Shown here in pieces: positions 1-5,508 of a DNA stretch of 5,508 nucleotides (positions within the stretch are counted from its first letter, which is position 1; each line of letters starts with the position of its first letter). The translations under genes were made by a program, and so were the position numbers. Where the stretch lies: assembly GCA_017993865.1 (NCBI GenBank), contig JAGOLU010000059.1:1-5508 (forward strand). Reading direction: 5' to 3'. Under the pieces are notes generated by a model, which did not search any database, had not been told where the DNA came from, and saw only the letters and a program-made list of their open reading frames with translations. This stretch comes from Candidatus Woesebacteria bacterium (GTDB lineage Bacteria > Patescibacteriota > Microgenomatia > UBA1406 > GWC2-37-13).

Positions 1-1
1 T

Positions 2-346
2 TCAAGTGATTATTTGGAAATTGCAAAATTGGGTGCTTGGGAGGGGGCTATAGCCACACTGAAAGATGGAGAAAAAGAGAATAACAATAGAAAAGCGGAG
101 CGTCGAGATGATATCTATGTATTCCCAATAGATATTCCTGCGTTCTACTTACTCAGAAACAATATGGATCCTGCGTTTAGTTGGACATATTTCTCTGGAG
201 GTACAGCTGATTGGATACTATCAACTGGACAAACGGTTTCTCGTTTAGATCCAGGAGCTGAACCTATGACCACAGTAGGTATAGACGCACAGTGGATAAA
301 CACACAAGAGGTGCAAAAGGCGTCCATTGATGCATTTGAGGCAGAG
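2..346 (+). other. Unrecognised N-terminal region of the visible protein (residues 1-115)
   Basis: This stretch is mixed alpha/beta in character. It has a charged segment around residues 20-37 (K/E/N/R/D-rich) and then a hydrophobic, aromatic-rich part (IYVFPIDIPAFYLL at about 38-51, SWTYFSGGTADWIL at about 60-73). It looks folded rather than disordered because aromatic and aliphatic residues alternate with turns. I recognise no family. It could be the C-terminal half of a domain that starts before the window. It ends where a low-complexity linker begins. Confidence 0.5.
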
Positions 347-3300
347 ATGAATAGTCCAAATGCTGCTCATCATGCATCAGTAAATACAAATGCAGGTCAA
401 GCAGATGGCAATACAAATGCTGTTGTTGTATCAGGAGGAACACAAGCGCAATCAGAGCTCACAAAAGACGCAATTGTTTCCATCTCAATATTGGGTCTTG
501 GTGAGATGGAGGACGACGCACAAGTTACGGTGATCTATCAGCAAAACGGGCAAACCATTGCTGCAAATGGAACATTACAACTTATACAAGGATTCCTTAA
601 TGAGCCCTCAGGTCAACTTTGGTCGGTAGTATTAAGTGACGGAAGAAGTATTGAAATGATGGGGAATGATGTGGAAGTGTTAGTGAATCAAGCGAAACAG
701 AATAATCAAATAGCTTCAAATAATACAACAAGTGGCGTTCAACCGGCATTATTACCATTTATTCCTCTGGCGGGATCTTCTGTGGTTTCATTAGCGCAAT
801 CATTATTTGGGCCATTTGCCTCATTGTGGGTAAATATTCCAACGCTTCCCGCGGCTATTACTGAAATAGTGCAATTTATGACTGCGTACAGAAATGCTCC
901 GATTGATGGGCTTCGATATATTTGGGATGCACTTATTGGGTTACGATCGGGTCAACTGGGAAACTCGACTCAATTTGTTTTGCGTGCTGGATATACGCAA
1001 ATCCAAGGAGGCAATAATGGTGCTACGTATCGCGGTTTCTTAGCTGATGGAAGAGAAGTGATAGTGAAGCAGGCTCGCACACAGGAGGAAGCGATAAAGA
1101 TTCGTAAAGAAGCTGAGGTGGTACAGAAGTTATCAGGGATAGAGAATGTACCTCAATTTGTGGGTGAAAATGTTGCAGGCTTGCCAAAAGGTGCAGGGTA
1201 TAACTTTGTTATGACAATAGTTCCTGGGGTTGGTATGGATAGTAATGAAAATATAAATTCTCAAGGATTAGCACAACAAATGAGGTTTCGAATGTCGACG
1301 AAAGAAAAACTTGATGCGCTTAGAGATTTAATTATCATCATCAGATCTTTGCAATCAAGAGGAATTGTCCATAGAGATTTAATACTAAAAAATATGACTG
1401 TTTATCGGTCGGGTGGGCGAGTGCATTTAGGAGTCATTGATTTTGGAAATGCCATCGCCGAACAGCCTCTAGATGAAGTGGCGGCATTTGAAGATTTACG
1501 AAATGTACGATCAGAAATTTATACATTCATTTTTACAGACGCAAGGCTTTTGGTGGATCATTTTTTCGCCTGGGTACCTGATGAATACGAATCATCTAAT
1601 GAAGCACTTAATGCTCTAGAGAAGATTGTAAATGATATATCGCCGCAGCAAATTGATGATTTAGAAAAATTGCGATTAGAAAGGTATGGAAAATTGCCAG
1701 CAGATATTCCAGAGGTAAATAATTCAAATCAACGAGATCAAACAACGGTGGTGTCGCAAGAAACGGTAATATCAAAAGAAACTGAACAGATATTGAAACA
1801 AGGTGTGCAGTCACTCCTTACGCCAGATACGCTTACACGTATTCGAGCCTTGCAGCCTAATTTGACGGAGGCGGAGTCACTTGCAAACTATGCGGCATTA
1901 TATATAACCCAATCAGATGCGTATAAAGCACTTATGGCAGGGCGAAGTCCTGCGGAGCAAGTTGCAGCACCCGTGATTCTTCGACAACTACTTCCAGCAT
2001 ACATAGTAAACAATATTTCTAATCCCTCAGGACTACTACAAGCCATACAACGTTCAAATCAAGATTTGGCAAATCGTGCACCAGAGCCTCAAACAGTTGA
2101 ATCTGGACAGAGAAAACTCTTGAGAGATTCAGCGCAGTATCTACTGCATCAGGTGATACGAGATCAGTTGCAATTGTCGACGCTCTCAGTGTTATCTATC
2201 CTTGATCGTACGCCAGATGTCATAGAATTTTTGACACGTCGATTGTTTGAGCCGTTGCACACAGAGCCTAGAGTTCCATTGACCAGAGAAACGTTTGCAA
2301 ATATTCCTGAGGCACTCGTCAGTGATCGGCTTATTGCTCGTCTAAACGCCATAGGTAGTAATGTGCAGTTGGTGTGGGGATCGCTTGCAGCCCCAATGTT
2401 TGAAGCGTTGCAGTACAAAGTAGTGGCCCGTATAGACATGCGAAATCTTCGCGGTATAAACGGAGTACTAGGGGATAATGCATATACAGCTTTGGGTGAT
2501 TACGCATTGCGCGAGTTTGCAGACCAAGTGCTAAACGCACTTGGACCTGGGTATGAATTGGTTCGGGTAAACGGTGATCAATACATGGTATACGCGCGTC
2601 CTGGGAATAGAAGTGAGGGTGTGCAAGAGTTGATTGTCGAAGCCCTTGCAGATACAGAAATGCTATATCCATCTCCTGAAGGGCCAATTGTCGGCCCAAT
2701 AGAAGTTTCATTTTCTGATGAAGCATTTCCAATAGAGGCACAGCTAAATAGTGGGGGCAATTGGCTGACGCTGATGAACTCTGGTAATTATGACACAACG
2801 TCGGTAATCAGAGCCGCCGAAGCGACGCACCCAGTGCTAGCATTTTTGAATGATGCGATTGATTCAGTAACCGATGATCAAGTACTTGATCCGTATACAA
2901 CCAATTCACATACGATTAATCAGCGAGTGAATGAATTTATCAAACACTTGGCAGCCGTGCTTCTCTTTGATGATGTGTTGCGAACCAAAGCGGCAGAGCT
3001 CGAAGCTGAGTTTAATCCGCCACAAGCGCAACAAACAAGGGAAGCAACTAAGCCGAAAGTTCAGGTAGCAGTTTACGAAGATGCGCAAGATTGGACTTCG
3101 TCTGTTCAGGTGCGGAATCCTACAGGATTTAGAATTATTCGATTTGATTTACCGGGAATTTTGAAATTTGTGAATTCATTTGGATATGAAGTGGGAGACA
3201 GACTTATTTCAGAGCAGTTTGAGAAGTTTGTGCGATTTGCATTTACAAAACTCGGAATTACTAACATTCAAATTTTCCGTCGAGCCAATGAGATGTATCT

Positions 3301-5508
3301 GGCTATAGACCCGAAAATTAATATTTCTACCAATGTAATTGCAAAAGCATTGGCGGGATATTTCACAGTTGGAACTGAGTTATTTAAAGAAATGGCTGTA
3401 GTAAGTGAAACGACGGTAACACTCGTTCCAGTGGGCATAAACAATGAGGGGATGGTTACAAACACAAAGGCGATAAACAAAGCCTTCGAACGACTAGCCC
3501 GTAGTACCTCGATAGGTACAAACCAACAAATAGTATCTGAGTATGTGCCAAATAGGTCGATTTGGGTACGGATCGTTCAATGGATTACTCGAAGTGCGCC
3601 AGCACAAAAAACACAAGCGCAAGTAACAGCTGATGAAAAATATATTGTGGATTATGAAAATCCTTATGACAAACGAGGGATAGATCGACTCCATAACCTT
3701 GGCGCCACAGAAGCAGAAATTACAGAGCTTAAACAATACTATCGTGAAACAGACCCTGGGTATGGAGAGGTGACCGATGCGAAAAAGGCGTATGAGACGC
3801 TAGTGAAAATTATAACCAGAGTAAAGAACTTTCCAAATGGTGTACGAGTTTTTGAATCTAGTATTCCGCTTTTGACATTATCACCACAAGGTACACAAAC
3901 GCAGGAACCGTTTGCAGTGACGGTGACCCAAGGAAATAGATATTTTACAGCTGACATGGTGGGGAATACGATTGCTGCGCTTGTCGATATTATAACTGGC
4001 CGTAGCGTAGTTGCGTACCCTAGAAATCACCCACTGTATAAGATGTCTCGAGCAAATGCGCGAAAGTTGTTACAACAACTCGTATATGCCCATGCACACA
4101 TCAGCAAAAATGGTACTACCGTAGGGTTGCGTGCTGAATTTACTCAGGTGTCTGATGAATTTGGCATCGCGGTAGATACTACTGGATACGATGAAGTGCA
4201 AAATCTATTGGATTTAGCTTCCGTAGCGCAAGATGATCGAAGATTTATGCCTGGAGCAGAAAATTTTGGAGAATTTAGAGGAACAAAGAAACAGCTTGAA
4301 CAAGCTCGTCTTGCATTATCACAAGCGGCAAGTGCGTTGGCAACGTATGATTCTGAAGAACCAGCAGGAGCGCTTTTGTCCGGTATGGTGAATGGCATAC
4401 CTGTATTTGATGATGCTTCTGTGGTAGAAACCCGCATAGTTAATCTCAATGCATATACCGATAAATATCAGGCATTAGAAAAGCTTGCGAATCAATCGAT
4501 CATAAAAGGTGGAGAGCGTTGGCGTAAGATGCAGGATTTTGTGGATCGATTTGTCTCTGATCAAGATGCGAGAACGCAAAAGGTTACTTCAAATGCTACG
4601 TGGGAGGCATGGCGGGTGATGTTGCGTGCAGGTCAAGCGCAGACAGAGGAAAACAGAGATCGAATAGATAATTTCGTGGCGCAAGCAGCACATAGTCGAA
4701 ATGATATAGATATATTGCAATATCGATACGATGAGGTAACCGGTATGGTGCTCATCGATGCCAATATTCCACTCCGGAATGCACCTGGATATGCCCCTGA
4801 CGGTCGTGCTCGTTCCGTGCCTGTCTCGAGAACAACCGTTACCTTTTACTTGCCAATGGATAGCGCTGGGTGGAATAACTTTTTGGCAACTACCCAGACA
4901 TACGCGTATGCGTCAGAGCTTCCTATGAAGCTTGCTATTTTTGATCAGTTATCGAAAAAAATTGGAGCAGCACAGCAACGCTATACGGTTGCGCATGGAT
5001 ATGACGGAAATCGATTAGCCATGCATGAAACAATGCTCGAAACATTACGGCAACATAAAGTAGCTCCGGAAGCGGGAGAGGCGATAGGGGTAACTATGTC
5101 CGTCATGGGTAGTGAAGGGACACTTGATGAGACAAAAGATAATGTATATGTCTTTGAAGATGCTGCGTATCAAATAAAAGCGACATGGGAAGCGCTTGAA
5201 GTAGCAATAAATGCGACAGGAAACAGGTTTGATTTGAAAGCTGCTCCAATGGTTTTTGTCGGTCACTCTATGGGTGGAAGATATATGACCGAATTTATTC
5301 GGATTGTTCGAACAAATTGGTCGAACACGAAATTTATACTTCTTAATCCAGTTATTTCTCAGAAACACCTGACATTGTTTGAAGGATTCCTTGGATGGAT
5401 TTTGCGTTCAGTAAATTTGCTCTCTCCAGATTATGCGATTACCCGATTCTTGAGGGAACGGCTTTTGGCAGTAGATGTGGTGGTGAATTATATATTTAAC
5501 AGCATTAC
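2..5508 (+). CDS. Giant multidomain protein (kinase-like, two degenerate GGDEF, alpha/beta hydrolase), partial at both ends
   Basis: One frame is open across the whole window: 1835 complete codons with no in-frame TAA, TAG or TGA. The gene begins upstream and ends downstream, so no start codon or ribosome binding site can be assigned. Recognisable modules in order are an SH3-like beta module (158-230), a protein-kinase-like domain (325-540), two degenerate GGDEF domains (802-915 and 1040-1181) and an alpha/beta hydrolase (1611 to the window end). Linkers rich in Q, T, A and N separate several of them. No cysteine codon (TGT or TGC) occurs in frame. Reading-frame continuity plus ordered motifs from four known folds make the coding call very strong. 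The overall function is unknown. A signalling scaffold, a polymorphic-toxin or effector-like protein, and a cell-surface giant protein are all possible. The total length must exceed 1835 residues. Confidence 0.97.
350..466 (+). other. Low-complexity N/A/G/Q interdomain linker (residues 117-155)
   Basis: The segment is dominated by Asn, Ala, Gly, Gln, Ser and Thr, with few large hydrophobics and almost no charge. This is typical of a flexible linker. It contains a short tandem-like element: N-T-N-A at residues 128-131 and again at 137-140, matched in DNA by an 11-base word (aatacaaatgc) at 383-393 and 410-420, 27 bases apart. It separates the unrecognised N-terminal piece from a beta-rich module. 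Confidence 0.6.
473..691 (+). other. Small beta-rich, SH3-like module (residues 158-230)
   Basis: The residues alternate hydrophobic and polar in several short strands: IVSISILGLG, QVTVIYQQNGQ, GTLQLIQGF, LWSVVLSDGRSIEM and VEVLVNQ. Short turns carry NG, NEPSG and DGR. The pattern of a strand, an 'NG' turn, 'G-x-L-x-x-I' and 'W-x-V-x-L-x-D-G-R-x-I' resembles small SH3-like beta barrels. This is a fold-level impression only. I cannot name a family or ligand. Such modules often mediate protein, peptidoglycan or nucleic-acid contacts. Confidence 0.4.
698..862 (+). other. 55-residue charge-free hydrophobic segment, possible membrane segment (residues 233-287)
   Basis: No Asp, Glu, Lys, Arg or His occurs between Lys232 and Glu288. 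The core from about 248 to 279 is strongly hydrophobic (PALLPFIPLAG, SVVSLAQSLFGPFASLWVNI). The first part is an N/Q/S/T-rich linker. The core is long enough for one membrane-spanning helix, perhaps two short ones, but it contains several Pro and Gly residues and no flanking positive cluster. It could equally be a buried hydrophobic hairpin leading into the kinase domain. If it does span a membrane, the N-terminal modules and the kinase would lie on opposite sides. Confidence 0.35.
974..1621 (+). other. Protein-kinase-like catalytic domain (residues ~325-540)
   Basis: The domain has the ordered landmarks of the protein kinase fold. There is a Gly-rich loop (Q-G-G-N-N-G-A-T-Y-R-G, 335-345), the ATP-anchoring lysine in VIVKQA (Lys356), and a helix-C glutamate in RKEAEVVQKL (Glu370, aligned as in PknB-type kinases). 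A hinge-like segment NFVMTIVPG follows (401-409). The catalytic loop is HRDLILKN (His457, Asp459, Asn464) and the metal-binding motif is DFG (480-482). Thus Lys, Glu, Asp, Asn and Asp are all present, and ATP-dependent phosphotransfer is plausible. Two features are atypical: the catalytic-loop lysine is two residues later than in HRDxKxxN, and I find no APE motif or long activation segment. Instead 'FEDLRNVRSEIY' follows 16 residues after DFG (Asp498), as in compact RIO, Bud32 or aminoglycoside-kinase-like enzymes. The substrate may be protein or a small molecule. Confidence 0.87.
1712..2338 (+). other. Linker plus helical region between kinase and first GGDEF-like domain (residues 571-779)
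   Basis: Residues 571-600 are polar (N, Q, T, S, E) and look like a flexible linker. From about 600 to 780 the sequence is largely helical: repeated amphipathic stretches such as LTRIRALQP, EAESLANYAALYIT, YKALMAGRS, LRDSAQYLLHQVIRDQL and VIEFLTRRLFEPL, broken by Pro/Gly turns. I recognise no family and see no catalytic motif. It could be a helical adaptor or dimerisation region feeding into the nucleotide-cyclase-fold domain. Confidence 0.45.
2405..2746 (+). other. Degenerate GGDEF domain 1, signature NGDQY (residues ~802-915)
   Basis: GGDEF domains make cyclic di-GMP or, when degenerate, bind nucleotides or act as regulatory modules. Aligned to the consensus D-x-D-x-F-K-x-I-N-D-x-x-G, the sequence reads I-D-M-R-N-L-R-G-I-N-G-V-L-G (811-824). 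The first metal aspartate (Asp812), Ile819, Asn820 and Gly824 are kept; the second Asp is Arg814, Lys is Arg817 and the Asp after Asn is Gly821. A G-D-x-x-L element (832-836) starts the next helix, displaced by a small insertion. The signature R-x-G-G-D-E-F reads R-V-N-G-D-Q-Y (855-861), 22 residues after that G-D, the same spacing as in PleD as I recall its sequence. A later IEVSFS strand (900-905) may match the V-T-x-S-x-G strand. Loss of the first Gly and of the Glu argues against cyclase activity. The N-terminal LTGLxNR motif is absent. Confidence 0.75.
2759..3061 (+). other. Helical spacer and Q/A/T linker between the GGDEF-like domains (residues 920-1020)
   Basis: The segment is mostly amphipathic helix (SVIRAAEATHPVLAFLNDAI; VNEFIKHLAAVLLFDDVL; TKAAELEAEF) and ends in a polar linker PPQAQQTREATKPK (1006-1019). 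The first part may belong to the end of the first GGDEF-like fold, whose C-terminal boundary I cannot place exactly. The linker marks the boundary before the second GGDEF-like domain. No catalytic motif is visible. Confidence 0.5.
3119..3544 (+). other. Degenerate GGDEF domain 2, signature ANEMY (residues ~1040-1181)
   Basis: This is the better preserved of the two nucleotide-cyclase-fold domains in overall shape, though its active site is more altered. The strand and loop FDLPGILKFVNSFGYEVGD (1048-1066) match the consensus spacing of D-x-D-x-F-K-x-I-N-D-x-x-G-H-x-x-G-D: Asp1049, Gly1061 and Gly1065-Asp1066 are conserved, while the second Asp is Pro1051 and His is Tyr1062. The signature position R-x-G-G-D-E-F reads R-R-A-N-E-M-Y (1093-1099) followed by L-A-I-D. 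The C-terminal half also fits: TTVTLVPVGI (about 1118-1127) matches the V-T-x-S-x-G strand, and AFERLARSTSIGTNQQIV (about 1141-1158, then onward to Y1181) resembles the final A-x-x-x-A-K-x-x-G-x-N helix region. Catalysis is very unlikely. A nucleotide-binding or purely structural role is more likely. Confidence 0.72.
3548..4819 (+). other. Unrecognised region between second GGDEF-like domain and hydrolase (residues ~1183-1606)
   Basis: No family is recognised here. It opens with a Q/T/A linker (PAQKTQAQVT, 1200-1209), then a helical part with many charges (GATEAEITELKQYYRETDPG, about 1234-1253, and KKAYETLVKIITRVKNF). After another short Q/T linker (about 1295-1302), strands and helices alternate up to about 1400, including QEPFAVTVTQG and VGLRAEFTQVSDEFGIAVD. 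From about 1424 to 1580 the sequence is mostly helical (TKKQLEQARLALSQAASALA; YQALEKLANQSI; RWRKMQDFVDRFVSD) and may include short coiled-coil segments. It then becomes a beta-like stretch, VTGMVLIDANIPLR, leading into the hydrolase. It probably holds at least two domains. Confidence 0.5.
4832..5508 (+). other. Alpha/beta-hydrolase (lipase/esterase-like) domain, truncated by the window end (residues 1611-1835+)
   Basis: Alpha/beta hydrolases cleave ester, thioester or related bonds with a Ser-His-Asp triad. A first strand TTVTFYLPM (1611-1619) is followed by a strand ending in TVAHGYDGN (1662-1670), whose His-Gly pair (1665-1666) is the usual position of the oxyanion hole. A helix (YQIKATWEALEVAI) leads into the strand MVFVGHSMGG (1750-1759), a textbook nucleophile elbow G-H-S-M-G-G with Ser1756 as nucleophile. 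Then comes a helix and the strand KFILLNPV (1777-1784), the usual next core strand. The segment after it (HLTLFEGFLGWILRSVNLL) is hydrophobic and may be a cap or lid. The acidic residue and catalytic histidine normally lie further downstream and are outside the window, so activity cannot be confirmed. The substrate is unknown; lipase, esterase and thioesterase are all possible. Confidence 0.85.

Noticed and set aside
179..232. Possible ADP-ribosyltransferase-type start (YFSGGTADWILSTG, residues 63-76) resembling H-G-T-x-x-x-x-I-L-x-x-G
   Set aside because: The key His is replaced, no downstream strand or catalytic Glu in the right place could be identified, and the similarity rests on a few small residues.
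383..420. Repeated 11-base word aatacaaatgc, 27 bases apart
   Set aside because: Only two copies, in frame, inside an Asn/Thr/Ala-rich linker. It is a low-complexity coding repeat rather than a regulatory or mobile-element repeat.
1005..1043. A perfect Shine-Dalgarno-like aaggagg (1005-1011) followed by ATG at 1017, suggesting an internal start
   Set aside because: The ATG is out of frame with the long gene and reaches a TAG after eight codons. The purine run simply encodes Gln-Gly-Gly in the kinase glycine-rich loop.
2331..2798. A 155-codon open stretch on the minus strand
   Set aside because: It lies wholly within the region encoding the first GGDEF-like domain on the + strand. Its translation is low in domain-like patterning, rich in His, Cys, Leu and Gln, and matches no family. 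It is a shadow of the real frame.
4142..4177. A third GGDEF-like signature, VSDEFGIAV (residues 1383-1391)
   Set aside because: The four letters SDEF look tempting, but there is no Arg two residues before the motif and no preceding D-x-D-x-F-x-x-I-N strand or G-D helix start at the right distance. Probably a chance match.
4144..4449. A 101-codon open stretch on the minus strand (and a similar one at 5045-5368)
   Set aside because: Both are antisense to the continuous + frame, rich in Ser and Cys or in Arg, Cys and Phe, and without recognisable motifs or a separate promoter or ribosome binding site.
2..5506. UGA recoding as in Gracilibacteria or Absconditabacteria
   Set aside because: No in-frame TGA occurs in 1835 codons and Gly uses ordinary GGN codons, so nothing indicates a recoded UGA.

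Overview
The window is the interior of one very large protein-coding gene on the + strand. A single frame (codons beginning at position 2) stays open from end to end: 1835 complete codons with no stop, and neither the true start nor the true stop inside the window. I translated it line by line. Every other open stretch I checked, on either strand, is short, matches no family and lies wholly inside this frame. I see no RNA gene, mobile element, CRISPR array, promoter or terminator, and no intergenic space. Below, residue n is codon n of the frame (bases 3n-1 to 3n+1); these numbers are relative to the window, not to the real N-terminus.

Layout. Residues 1-115 are an unrecognised N-terminal piece, followed by a low-complexity N/A/G/Q linker (117-155) and a small all-beta, SH3-like module (158-230). 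A 55-residue stretch without charged residues (233-287) may be a membrane or buried hydrophobic segment. A protein-kinase-like domain follows (about 325-540) with Lys356, Glu370, an HRD catalytic loop and DFG. Next come an extended linker and a helical region (571-780), a first degenerate GGDEF domain (about 802-915, signature R-V-N-G-D-Q-Y), a helical spacer, and a second degenerate GGDEF domain (about 1040-1181, signature R-R-A-N-E-M-Y). About 420 unrecognised, partly helical residues (1183-1605) lead to an alpha/beta-hydrolase domain (from about 1611) with an HG oxyanion-type motif and a GHSMGG nucleophile elbow. The window ends before the rest of the hydrolase triad.

Two things stand out. 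First, the domain combination is unusual: an apparently complete kinase, two nucleotide-cyclase-fold domains that have lost catalytic residues, and a serine hydrolase in one chain. Second, none of the 1835 residues is cysteine, although the kinase and GGDEF folds are normally cytosolic. A secreted or surface-exposed giant protein, or an effector delivered into another cell, would fit, but this is inference.

Organism. By eye the GC content is a little over 40%, with frequent ATA, AGA and TTA codons, and the gene is bacterial in style. UGA is never used in frame, so I see no sign of UGA recoding. Giant multidomain ORFs of this kind are known from candidate phyla such as Patescibacteria (CPR) and Omnitrophota. 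I consider such a lineage plausible but cannot assign it from this sequence.
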